Of a stretch of DNA of 11,672 bases, positions 1 through 6,527 are shown piece by piece (within the stretch, counting starts at the first letter, position 1; every line of letters begins with the position of its first letter). Both the position numbers and the translations under genes were made by a program. The DNA comes from Bacteroidales bacterium (lineage in GTDB: Bacteria > Bacteroidota > Bacteroidia > Bacteroidales > UBA7960): positions 1 through 11,672 of the forward strand of contig SKTQ01000304.1 in NCBI GenBank assembly GCA_007122505.1. Reading direction: 5' to 3'. The notes beneath the pieces were generated by a model, which made no database searches, was not told the DNA's origin, and was given only the letters and a program-made list of their open reading frames with translations.

Positions 1-144
1 CTGTTTTCATTGGATGGTGTGCACCTGAGTCAAAGGGGCTATGCCCTCGCGGCAAACGAATTTATTGCAGCCATCAATCGTCAGTACAATGCCTCCATTC
101 CAAAGGTTACAGTGGGCAATTTCCCGGGGATCATATTTCCCTGA
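1..144 (+). CDS. SGNH/GDSL-family hydrolase, C-terminal end (partial)
   Basis: The reading frame is open from the first base and ends with TGA at 142-144, giving 47 residues of a gene that starts outside the window. The piece begins LFSLDGVHLSQRGYALAANE and continues FIAAIN. The DGVH stretch matches the D-x-x-H block that supplies the catalytic Asp and His of SGNH/GDSL esterases and lipases, and the following Gly-Tyr-Ala-x-x-Ala-Asn helix is usual for these proteins in Bacteroidota. Members hydrolyse ester bonds of lipids or acylated glycans and are often exported. The substrate, the N-terminus and the catalytic Ser block cannot be seen here. The gene converges on the nitroreductase gene with only 24 bp between the two stops, a gap that contains short overlapping hairpins (147-170). 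The family is fairly sure; the substrate is unknown. Confidence 0.8.
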   Translation: MFSLDGVHLSQRGYALAANEFIAAINRQYNASIPKVTVGNFPGIIFP

Positions 145-168
145 TGACCGTCAGAAAACGGTAAGCCG

Positions 169-927
169 TTAACCGGAATGGTTCATAAAGCCCTGCTTTT
201 TGATCACATCCAGGAATACACGGCTAAAATGAAGGTTGTCTTTTTTTGTGTAACGTTTTAATGTGAAGATCTGCGCCAGGTTTGCGAGCTGATTCTCTTT
301 GAGGAGTTCGGCAGTCTGGGGCAGATTTTCTTTTTCTTTGTAAATGCGTTCGATGTCTTCCGGCGTATAATCCCGGTACACTTCCTGATGCAGGATTCCA
401 TCGGCCGGCAGGCGGTCTGCCTGTTCCGGGTCTTCATCCGGATATCCGACCACCAGTGTGGTAACAGGCACCACACCCTCCGGGAGCCGAAAAAAATCCA
501 CCAGCTTATCAGCCTGATACGTGGTTGTGCCCAGGTAACAAATACCCAGCCCATGAGCCTCGGCAGCTACGGCAACATTTTGTGAAACCAGCAGGGCATC
601 AATGGCTGCAGTAAAAAAAGAAAGAAAGTTATCGTATCCGGGTTCGGCATCCCGCTGACGACACCATTTGTTAAACCTGTTAAAATCAGCACAAAATGTC
701 AGCAAAACCGGTGCCTGCTCCACCATTTTCTGACCAAAATGCAGTTTACAAAGCTCAACCCTCTTTTCCCAATCTTTGGTAACAATCACAGAATAAACCT
801 GCATATTTCCGGTAGTGGAAGCCCTGAAACCGGCCTGCAGAACTTCATCCAGTACCTTGTCCGGAATGGGATCACTCTTGTATTGACGAATGGTTTTGTG
901 ATTCAAAATCGTTTTGATGGTCTCCAT
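169..927 (-). CDS. Nitroreductase-family NAD(P)H:FMN oxidoreductase (NfsA/Frp-like)
   Basis: This 252-residue protein has the length and layout of NfsA/Frp-type nitroreductases, dimeric cytosolic flavoproteins that use NAD(P)H to reduce nitro compounds, quinones or free flavin. Residues 10-16 (HKTIRQY) match the N-terminal FMN-phosphate binding motif seen in NfsA as H-R-S-I-R. Residues 37-49 (STTGNMQVYSVIV) form the next flavin-contact block. Residues 125-135 (HGLGICYLGTT) and 154-164 (PVTTLVVGYPD) match later conserved blocks. A helical C-terminal extension with TLKRYTKK at 222-229 is typical of the family in Bacteroidota. The start is ATG at 925-927, with no earlier plausible start and a promoter at 968-999. 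It lies downstream of the polysaccharide genes on the same strand, but its own promoter and a 176-bp gap suggest separate transcription. The physiological substrate cannot be read from sequence. Confidence 0.9.
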   Translation of the reverse strand: METIKTILNHKTIRQYKSDPIPDKVLDEVLQAGFRASTTGNMQVYSVIVTKDWEKRVELCKLHFGQKMVEQAPVLLTFCADFNRFNKWCRQRDAEPGYDNFLSFFTAAIDALLVSQNVAVAAEAHGLGICYLGTTTYQADKLVDFFRLPEGVVPVTTLVVGYPDEDPEQADRLPADGILHQEVYRDYTPEDIERIYKEKENLPQTAELLKENQLANLAQIFTLKRYTKKDNLHFSRVFLDVIKKQGFMNHSG

Positions 928-967
928 AAGAAAACGTTTTCAATGATTAGTATAGCTCTTGAGGCCA

Positions 968-999
968 CAAAAATAAAGGAATATGTGTGGCTTTGCAAA
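968..999 (-). promoter_or_regulatory. Bacteroidota-type promoter for the nitroreductase gene
   Basis: Read on the reverse strand, TTTG at 999-996 is followed after 20 bp by TATTTTTG at 975-968. This agrees with the Bacteroidota housekeeping consensus (TTTG near -33, TAnnTTTG near -7) in sequence and spacing. Transcription should begin near 960, giving a leader of about 35 nt before the ATG at 927. It is the best two-part promoter match in the window. Confidence 0.7.
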
Positions 1000-1032
1000 T
1001 GAAAGCCTCACCGGGGCGGATTTATCGGTGCG

Positions 1033-1074
1033 TGCCTGAAAATGCTGCCTTTGTTGGGAAAAGCAGTACAGGCA
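1033..1074 (-). other. Intergenic hairpin between the O-antigen ligase and nitroreductase genes
   Basis: TGCCTG at 1033-1038 can pair with CAGGCA at 1069-1074. Inside it, CTGCCTTT at 1045-1052 pairs with AAAAGCAG at 1059-1066 with one weak position, leaving a 6-nt loop. The stem lies 30 bp beyond the ligase-family stop codon in the direction of transcription. It may end or protect that mRNA. No T-run follows it on the reverse strand, so it is not a standard intrinsic terminator. Confidence 0.35.
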
Positions 1075-1103
1075 TGCCTTCGGGACCAGCGATGTATCCG
1101 GTT

Positions 1104-2528
1104 TTATTTCTCTTTGCGCTTCTCAAAAAAAACATCCATGGCCACAAGTATAGCCATCATCCCCCAGAAGGGGACAGAAGCTTTATCTGTATCCAGGAAG
1201 TTATTTAGCAGGCCGTGTGTAAAATAGGTAATGAAGCCCAGGGAGATACCCAGGGCCATCAGGCGCATTTCTCGTGTGGGTGCTTTTTTGTACAATTTGA
1301 CCCCTGTAGCCAATACCGCCAGTGCCAATGCCGTAAATGTGAGCATACCCGGCAGTCCGCTTTCAGCAAGCGGGCCGATGTATTCGCTGTGTGCATTTCC
1401 GAGGTCGCCAAAATGGGTGGTGATGATGGTGTAATCTTCTGACCGCTGGAAAGGGGCATATACAAACTGGTAGGTACCGGGTCCCCAGCCAAGGAGGGGA
1501 CGCTCCTCATACATCCGGTATGCTGACCGCCAGCGATTGATCCGTTCAAGATTTGACGCATCGGATGTAATGTTGGAAATCGAGCGTACGTGTTCGGCAA
1601 AATCACCCGATGACTCCTGCTGATTGCGCTCCAGTTCCATGATGATCTCTGTCTGAAACATATACAATGTTCCCAGCAGGAGTATCAATCCCGCCATGAT
1701 GAACCGGAATTTCAGCCTGAACACCAAAATGATAAATCCGGCGGCAGCCACCATGAGGCTCAGCCAGGAGGCGCGGCTGTAACTAAATAGGATGCCGACA
1801 CAAAAAAGAATAAAAATGACCAGGGCAATTCGCCGGCGCAACGCGCTGCCGGCACGGTTAAATGACATTACAATAAAGAAGGGTGCCACCAGGGCAAGCA
1901 CGGCAGAATAATGGGTGTGGTCGTTAAAGAACGGACGCACAGCCCAGTATCCCATGTTGCGTTCAAACCCCACCCCGGAATGTTTGTACGTTACAAGAAT
2001 AACCACAATGGCAAGTGCCCCACCAAAAAGCCACATAAAATGACGCATGTTTTCCACTTTCTTAAAGAGATAGATCCCCATAAAAAAGAAAGTAGTGACG
2101 AACCAAAGTCTGGAAATAAAATATTTAAACGACACAAGGGGGAGTTCGCTTGTAACCGATGTAACCAGCATCCATATCAGGTTCAGGATCAAAAAAACAG
2201 CAATGGGATGCCGAAGTACACGGAGATCATAACTTCTTTCGTACAACAAACGAAAGAAGAACAGGCACATGATGGCTACGATAACAGGCTCGGTAGGCAA
2301 ATCAATGGTAAAGCCCAAGGCTTCGTGCCGGAACTTTATGCTGAAAGGGGTTAGCAAGACAAGGATCAGGATCAGCTTATCCAACGAGAAGAAAAACAAC
2401 AACATGATGGCCAATGCAACGGGCAGTGCCGACAACCAGTAAAAGTCGTTGACAATCAACAGGATGTTAAGTGCCGTAAAGAGCAACCCACCCCCGTATA
2501 ACCACCAGAGTTTTTTTTCTTTAAACAC
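1104..2528 (-). CDS. O-antigen ligase / polymerase family membrane protein (WaaL/Wzy-like)
   Basis: This is a 474-residue polytopic inner-membrane protein with about 12 hydrophobic segments. A large hydrophilic loop, about residues 292-393, is expected in the periplasm and carries the family signature: N-x-x-R-I-N-x-W-R around 326-333, GWGPGTY at 347-353, NAHSEY at 378-383 and ESGLPG at 389-394. His380 corresponds to the conserved periplasmic His of the Wzy_C/WaaL superfamily. A second typical block, SRASW, is at 251-255. Members transfer undecaprenyl-linked glycan to lipid A core or join repeat units; sequence alone does not separate ligase from polymerase. The start is GTG at 2526-2528, followed by a Lys-rich N-terminus; no ATG start fits as well. 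Seven bp separate it from the Wzz stop, so the two genes are almost certainly co-transcribed. Eight-A runs on the coding strand lie in codons 4-6, and an eight-T run lies near the 3' end. Confidence 0.85.
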   Translation of the reverse strand: MFKEKKLWWLYGGGLLFTALNILLIVNDFYWLSALPVALAIMLLFFFSLDKLILILVLLTPFSIKFRHEALGFTIDLPTEPVIVAIMCLFFFRLLYERSYDLRVLRHPIAVFLILNLIWMLVTSVTSELPLVSFKYFISRLWFVTTFFFMGIYLFKKVENMRHFMWLFGGALAIVVILVTYKHSGVGFERNMGYWAVRPFFNDHTHYSAVLALVAPFFIVMSFNRAGSALRRRIALVIFILFCVGILFSYSRASWLSLMVAAAGFIILVFRLKFRFIMAGLILLLGTLYMFQTEIIMELERNQQESSGDFAEHVRSISNITSDASNLERINRWRSAYRMYEERPLLGWGPGTYQFVYAPFQRSEDYTIITTHFGDLGNAHSEYIGPLAESGLPGMLTFTALALAVLATGVKLYKKAPTREMRLMALGISLGFITYFTHGLLNNFLDTDKASVPFWGMMAILVAMDVFFEKRKEK

Positions 2529-2535
2529 GATCCGC

Positions 2536-3576
2536 TCAGGACTTTGAATTCTTCTTTATGCGTTGTTTGATGAGGCCTTTATCCACGAGGGTTTCATACA
2601 CCATGAGGATCATCACACCCATGAGTCCGGTGGCAAAAGTTGCCAGGAAAACGATGATCCAACGGGTGGGATAAACCTTTCTTTCGGATTCGAAAGCACT
2701 GTCAAGAATAAATTTAAATGGCACAAAGCTTTCCAGGTCTGACTGTGCTTCCTGGTATCTGCGTTGTATCTGGATAAGCATGGCAGCAAGGTTGGCCAGA
2801 TATTCGGCGTTAAACACATAGGCACCGCCATAGTCGCCCAGCAGGGCAAGCCTTTCTTCCAGCACACGGATGCCTTCGGTGTTGTTGGCCGACAGATCCT
2901 TTGCCAGTTGACGGGTAAGCATTGCTGATTGTCCTTCCAGGTCAAAAACACCCTTGCCCATGATTTTTCTCAGCGAATCTTCAGCCTGTCTGACCTGGTC
3001 CCGCAAAATGTTGTATTGGGTTTTTGCAACATTGTATGCCAATTCAGCTCTTTCAAGCCGCAGTTCGTTTTGCACGGTATCGGCCAGTGCAGCCAGTTCA
3101 TTGGCAATTTTTGCGGCCATGGCGGGATCATGGTCTCTTACCCTGACTTCAACTGCACCAAATTGTGTTCGGCGAAACGAAATATTTCCACGGTAGATTT
3201 CATTTAATATGGTGCGCCTGAAAGCGGCATCTTCCGGTATTTCATAGTGTTCAAAGAGGTTAAAGCGCTCTGCCACACGGTCGCGGACATTTCCCGATTC
3301 AAGCACCTGGAGCAAGCGCTCTGCATCCTCCACTTCACCGTAATCGAGAAAGTCTTGCCTGGATGCAGCGCCCGACATCACAGCCCGCGACACACTGCCA
3401 CCGGTAGCCGGAAACATGGTTACAGTCGACTGAAACTTTGGCGTGATAAAACGCGGTCCGGAAAAAACAGCTGCACCAACGGCAGCTATCATGCATATTA
3501 CAAATAAATGTTTCCACCAGCGAATCAAAAAAGCAAAAACATTGGTGGAGTCGAAAGCATTTTTGTTGCGATCCAT
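2536..3576 (-). CDS. Wzz-type polysaccharide chain-length regulator
   Basis: This 346-residue protein has the polysaccharide co-polymerase plan: a short cytoplasmic N-terminus, a membrane segment at about 22-40, a large periplasmic domain, and a second membrane segment at about 306-327 with a basic cytoplasmic tail. The N-terminal Wzz fold is visible in KFQSTVTMFPATGG (47-60). Helical, coiled-coil-prone stretches cover about 157-207 and 232-285. The second segment is preceded by KVYPTRW at 300-306, which resembles the Pro-rich entry to TM2 in this family. There is no C-terminal Walker-type tyrosine kinase, so it is a Wzz-like rather than a full Wzc-like protein. Such proteins oligomerise in the inner membrane and set the length of glycan made by a Wzy polymerase. 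Its place between flippase and ligase fits this. The start is ATG at 3574-3576, and a -7 box lies 72 bp upstream. Confidence 0.85.
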   Translation of the reverse strand: MDRNKNAFDSTNVFAFLIRWWKHLFVICMIAAVGAAVFSGPRFITPKFQSTVTMFPATGGSVSRAVMSGAASRQDFLDYGEVEDAERLLQVLESGNVRDRVAERFNLFEHYEIPEDAAFRRTILNEIYRGNISFRRTQFGAVEVRVRDHDPAMAAKIANELAALADTVQNELRLERAELAYNVAKTQYNILRDQVRQAEDSLRKIMGKGVFDLEGQSAMLTRQLAKDLSANNTEGIRVLEERLALLGDYGGAYVFNAEYLANLAAMLIQIQRRYQEAQSDLESFVPFKFILDSAFESERKVYPTRWIIVFLATFATGLMGVMILMVYETLVDKGLIKQRIKKNSKS

Positions 3577-3647
3577 AATCCTTGGAGTAAGTTAAACATC
3601 ATTAATGGAATAACGATAAGTACGTCTGGCTTATTGAAGAAATGGCC

Positions 3648-3656
3648 GCAAAGTTA
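3648..3656 (-). promoter_or_regulatory. Possible -7 promoter box for the wzz-ligase pair
   Basis: On the reverse strand this reads TAACTTTGC, a full match to TAnnTTTG with the frequent following C. It sits in the 111-bp gap between the flippase stop (3688) and the Wzz start (3576), so the downstream pair may have its own transcript as well as read-through from the flippase gene. The expected -33 position holds only T-rich sequence without a clean TTTG. Confidence 0.45.
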
Positions 3657-3687
3657 CGAAAAAACAATGACCATTCTGAAAAAAATG

Positions 3688-5169
3688 TCAGGCCTCTCCA
3701 TACCGCAGCAATTGATAAATATGGCGAACACTGATCAGTTTAAGTGCCAGCGCCATACCGGAGCAAACCAGGCCAAACAGCAGGAGGTTTAGTTTCCATG
3801 AAAAACCCAGATGGGTTGACCCCCACCCCAGCAACACGGTTGCTGCAAAAAAGAGAAACAGCCTAGACAGGTATATGTAATCCGGCTTCATCTGAAACAC
3901 TTTTTTCACGATCCAGATCTGAAAACCTGCAACCAGCAGTTGTGTAAACAGGGTAGATACCGCCGATCCCGTGGCCTGATATACAGGAATGAGCGAAAAG
4001 TTCAGAATGATATTCATAATCATTCCTGCAAAAGCGATTATGTTAAGATACCTGAGCTTACCACTGGCCGTGAGCAAAGTGCCAAATATATAAGTGGTGG
4101 ACATGGCCATGAAACAGATCATCAGCAAGCCGAACACCGTGGATGATTCGTCAATTCTCCGGATAAACATTTCCTGCGTTTCGGCACCATGGATCGGATA
4201 CAATATCTCCATGAGCGGTTCTGAATAAAAAAATGCGCCGGAGGCTATGATGGCAGCAGCAGTTATGATGAGGGTGTAGGCAAGCCTAACCAGTTCGTGC
4301 ACCGATTGATTTTGTTTGATCATCCTGGCAAATATTGGCAGAAGCAATCCGGCAAACAGGTAGGCGATCATATTTGTGGCATCCAGCAAACGGTAAGCAG
4401 AGGCATAAATACCACTATATCTCGCTCCCTCGTCCAGCAAGCGTTCAAGCATCACACTGTCAACCCGGCTGTACAAAGTCATGAGTAGAATCAGCAAGGC
4501 AAAGGGAAAGCTTTGCCTGACAATGGCCAGTAAAAACGGAAAGTTCCAGTTAAGCCGCAGGAGCTTTTTCTGGGTATGCCTGATCACCAGCAAAAATGTT
4601 ACCAGGCAGGTGATGGTATAGCCGGCGGTTTGCGCATAAATGTAATACTGAATTTTAAAGTGTTCAACCACATTTCCCCAAATAAGTACGCCGCAGATAA
4701 CAATCATCAGCGAACGGTCGAGCACGGATATCATACTATCGGTACGAAAAAGGTGCAGGCCGCTCAGGTTGGAACGCAAATAGAGGATAAAACTCAAAAG
4801 AAACTGATTCAGGGCCAGCAGATATAAAATCCTGATCTGCTCCTGGCTGTAGTTTATCACAAAGGCAAAGGAAAAGGTTACGGCCAGGTAGAGAATAAAT
4901 AACAAAAGCTTGATTACCAAAAGTTTTGATAAGTGCTTGGTGAGAAGCTGCTTGTTCTGGGCAATATTTCTGTTATTGAAGTTTGTGATCCCAAAATCCA
5001 AAAGGATATTGAAAAGAAAGGAAAAGTTAAACACCGCAAAATAGAAACCATAGCTTTCGGCACCCACCGTATTTTGGATGGTACGGTCGATACCCAGGAT
5101 CCAGAAAGGCTTGATCATCAGGTTCAACACCAGCAATAAAGCCAGGTTCTTTACAAATTTTCCCTGCAT
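3688..5169 (-). CDS. Wzx-like polysaccharide flippase (MOP superfamily)
   Basis: This 493-residue, very hydrophobic protein has roughly 12 to 14 membrane segments and no large soluble domain, the size and plan of the Wzx/RfbX branch of the MATE/MOP flippases. The N-terminal block shows GAESYGFYFAVFNFS at 36-50 followed by LLDFGITNFNNR at 56-67, resembling the G-x-Y-x-x-x-x-x-F-S and D-F-G-I pattern of polysaccharide flippases in helices 1-2. Such proteins move undecaprenyl-pyrophosphate-linked oligosaccharide units from the cytoplasmic to the periplasmic face of the inner membrane. The start is ATG at 5167-5169, right before the membrane-entering sequence; the divergent spacer lies upstream. 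With the Wzz and ligase/polymerase genes downstream on the same strand it forms a Wzx-Wzz-Wzy/WaaL set. The glycan cargo is unknown because no glycosyltransferase gene is present in the window. Confidence 0.85.
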   Translation of the reverse strand: MQGKFVKNLALLLVLNLMIKPFWILGIDRTIQNTVGAESYGFYFAVFNFSFLFNILLDFGITNFNNRNIAQNKQLLTKHLSKLLVIKLLLFILYLAVTFSFAFVINYSQEQIRILYLLALNQFLLSFILYLRSNLSGLHLFRTDSMISVLDRSLMIVICGVLIWGNVVEHFKIQYYIYAQTAGYTITCLVTFLLVIRHTQKKLLRLNWNFPFLLAIVRQSFPFALLILLMTLYSRVDSVMLERLLDEGARYSGIYASAYRLLDATNMIAYLFAGLLLPIFARMIKQNQSVHELVRLAYTLIITAAAIIASGAFFYSEPLMEILYPIHGAETQEMFIRRIDESSTVFGLLMICFMAMSTTYIFGTLLTASGKLRYLNIIAFAGMIMNIILNFSLIPVYQATGSAVSTLFTQLLVAGFQIWIVKKVFQMKPDYIYLSRLFLFFAATVLLGWGSTHLGFSWKLNLLLFGLVCSGMALALKLISVRHIYQLLRYGEA

Positions 5170-5258
5170 GCCTTAGAGAACTTAATTGGTTTCTGCAAGA
5201 AATCGTTCAAATGATTGCAGGAAGAAAAATACCTGGTGATAAGTCTTTTCCCGCTTGT

Positions 5259-5266
5259 CAAAATTA
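5259..5266 (-). promoter_or_regulatory. Possible -7 box for the flippase gene
   Basis: The reverse strand reads TAATTTTG, matching TAnnTTTG. It would start transcription around 5250, leaving a leader of about 80 nt before the flippase ATG at 5169. No matching TTTG is seen at the expected -33 position, so support rests on one box and its location in the divergent spacer. Confidence 0.35.
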
Positions 5267-5324
5267 TAAACTTTTCAGTTGTTTTGGGTAATTTTTGCTA
5301 TGTCTGTAACATATGCAACCAATT

Positions 5325-5418
5325 CATAACGCTGAAAGCAAGCTATATATTCGATGCATTGTATTATTTTTGCAGATAATTCAGCATCCATAAATAAATT
5401 GCCGCTTTCGGCGTTATG
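5325..5418. repeat. 15-bp imperfect inverted repeat in the divergent spacer
   Basis: The left arm, CATAACGCTGAAAGC (5325-5339), is the reverse complement of the right arm, GCTTTCGGCGTTATG (5404-5418), at 14 of 15 positions. The arms are 64 bp apart and flank the forward -7 box at 5365-5373. The left arm lies upstream of the likely transcription start and the right arm in the leader, so they could serve as paired operator sites rather than an RNA hairpin. The binding factor, if any, is unknown. Confidence 0.55.
5365..5373 (+). promoter_or_regulatory. Probable -7 promoter box for the DUF2027 gene (and perhaps rnpB)
   Basis: TATTTTTGC matches TAnnTTTG plus the frequent following C. Transcription would start near 5380, about 60 nt before the ATG at 5439. 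The -33 region is not a clean TTTG. The box lies between the two arms of the inverted repeat at 5325-5418. Because rnpB begins 11 bp after the gene it serves, it may also drive an rnpB precursor. Confidence 0.45.
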
Positions 5419-5438
5419 TAAGCATATAAACAACGGGC

Positions 5439-6089
5439 ATGCAATTCAAAGAAGGTGATAAAGTATTGTTTTTAAACGAAAAGGGTGGTGGGATCGTCAC
5501 AAAGATAGTGGATAATGAAATCGTTCATGTATCCATTGAAGACGGCTTTGAGATTCCCTATGCGGTAGGTGATCTCATCAAAACATCCTATGGCGGTTCT
5601 GACAATCAGGACAGAGAGATATACCATAAGACAGACATTCGAACCTCTGATCCAAAACGTGGTACGCTAAAGATTGCCGCGCATCAGGTTGAAGAAATCC
5701 CTGCAGGCCTTTACATGGCGTTTGTACCCCGTGATCAGGACCATGTGCTTGCCTCGGCCATGGATGTTTACCTGTTAAACCATACCGCTTATTCCGTTTC
5801 TTTTTGTTTTTTTATGAACAAGGGTGGGGTTTATAAAGGAGTGGTACAGGAATTGATTCAACCCAGTTACCGTTTTCATCTGGGGAAAGCCGAAAGAACA
5901 GAAATAGAAGACTGGAATTATTCCCTTTTGCAGGCATTGTTTTTCAATGAAGGGAAAACGAGTGTCATTGATCCGGTTTCCCTGCATGTACAATTTAAGC
6001 CGGTGAAAATATACAAGGAAGAAAGCTTTGTCTTTTCTCCTTTGCTTCATCAAAAAACCATGCTGGTAGAAATATTTATCAGCGGTTAA
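5439..6089 (+). CDS. DUF2027-family protein without an Smr domain
   Basis: The 216-residue protein starts with FKEGDKVLFLNEKGGGIV (3-20), then IEDGFEIP (33-40). This is the small beta-barrel-like N-terminus of the Bacteroidota DUF2027 family, which resembles the linker of MutS2-like proteins. Residues about 75-216 form the beta-rich middle domain (GTLKIA, IPAGLYMAFVPRD, DVYLLNHT, FCFFMNKGG). In many relatives of about 340-360 residues a C-terminal Smr domain with a D-L-H motif follows. Here the frame ends with TAA right after the middle domain, at MLVEIFISG, and nothing Smr-like continues before rnpB. It has no signal peptide or membrane segment, so it is probably cytosolic; its function is unknown and I do not assign one. 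The start is ATG at 5439; the next residues fit the family N-terminus. No good Shine-Dalgarno sequence precedes it. Confidence 0.75.
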   Translation: MQFKEGDKVLFLNEKGGGIVTKIVDNEIVHVSIEDGFEIPYAVGDLIKTSYGGSDNQDREIYHKTDIRTSDPKRGTLKIAAHQVEEIPAGLYMAFVPRDQDHVLASAMDVYLLNHTAYSVSFCFFMNKGGVYKGVVQELIQPSYRFHLGKAERTEIEDWNYSLLQALFFNEGKTSVIDPVSLHVQFKPVKIYKEESFVFSPLLHQKTMLVEIFISG

Positions 6090-6100
6090 ACGATCTTTGA

Positions 6101-6477
6101 AAAAGGCAGGTCGTCCTGTCGCGTTCTGACATTGTTCAGAATGAGGAAAGTCCGGGCAACACAGAGCAGCATACTTCCTAACGGGAAGCCGGCTTGCTTG
6201 CAAGCTGAGAGCTAGTGCCACAGAAAATAACCGCCTAAGTCTCTATCGTGAGACCGGCAAGGGTGAAAACGTGGGGTAAGAGCCCACGACTCATCCGGGT
6301 GACCGGGTGAGTGGGTAAACCTTATGCGTTGAAAGGCCAAATAAACCGGGGACTGAGGGTTGCTCGCCCGATCCCGGAGGGTAGGCCGTTTGAGGTAACG
6401 TGTGAACGTTATCCAAGATAAATGACAGGAATTCTGCATTGCAGGATACAGAACCCGGCTTACAGGCCTGCCTTTTT
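6101..6477 (+). ncRNA. rnpB: RNase P RNA (bacterial class A)
   Basis: This is the catalytic RNA of RNase P, which removes 5' leaders from tRNA precursors. The terminal helix P1 is visible as AAAAGGCAGG at 6101-6110 pairing with CCTGCCTTTT near 6467-6476. Core conserved regions appear in the right order: GAGGAAAGTCCGGGC at 6143-6157 (P4 5' side), GGGTAAGAGCCCAC at 6274-6287, AGGCCAAATAAACCGGG near 6334-6350, GGAGGGTAGGCC at 6376-6387 (the L15 region that binds tRNA CCA), AGATAAATGACA at 6416-6427, and ACAGAACCCGGCTTACAGGCC at the 3' end (P4 3' side). A hairpin at 6124-6141 and a strong ACTC/GAGT-closed hairpin near 6288-6312 fit P3 and P12. About 377 nt is normal for class A. It starts 11 bp after the DUF2027 stop, so either it is processed from that mRNA or its promoter lies in the end of that gene. 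Exact ends are inferred from P1. Confidence 0.97.
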
Positions 6478-6478
6478 T
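6441..6478 (+). terminator. Possible terminator at the 3' end of rnpB
   Basis: GCAGG at 6441-6445 could pair with CCTGC at 6467-6471, and a run of T follows at 6473-6478. CCTGC also forms the 3' strand of helix P1, so the two pairings compete. The T-run directly after the mature 3' end would suit termination or 3' trimming there. The downstream TPR gene begins only 50 bp later with no clear promoter, so termination may be partial. Confidence 0.35.
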
Positions 6479-6527
6479 AGTTTATTGAAATAAAGAAATA
6501 TTTTTTCCATCATTATTATCAAGGAAA

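Noticed and set aside
147..170. Overlapping short hairpins between the convergent hydrolase and nitroreductase genes as a bidirectional terminator
   Set aside because: The stems are only 5 bp (ACCGT/ACGGT and AACGG/CCGTT), with no T-run on either strand.
1911..2354. Forward open frame of 147 codons
   Set aside because: It is antisense to the ligase-family gene, whose protein has clear motifs. The forward translation is low in structure and unrecognisable.
5289..5298. TAATTTTTGC as a second forward -7 box
   Set aside because: The spacing between TA and TTTG is one base too long, and the box at 5365 fits better and lies closer to the gene.
5416..5421. Minimal ATG-TAA start-stop in the DUF2027 leader
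   Set aside because: It has no ribosome site and is expected often by chance in AT-rich leaders. It also forms part of the inverted-repeat arm.
5775..6439. Two reverse-strand open frames across the end of the DUF2027 gene and rnpB
   Set aside because: They are antisense to a recognised gene and to a structured RNA, have Cys/His-rich unfamiliar sequence, and show no promoter or family resemblance.
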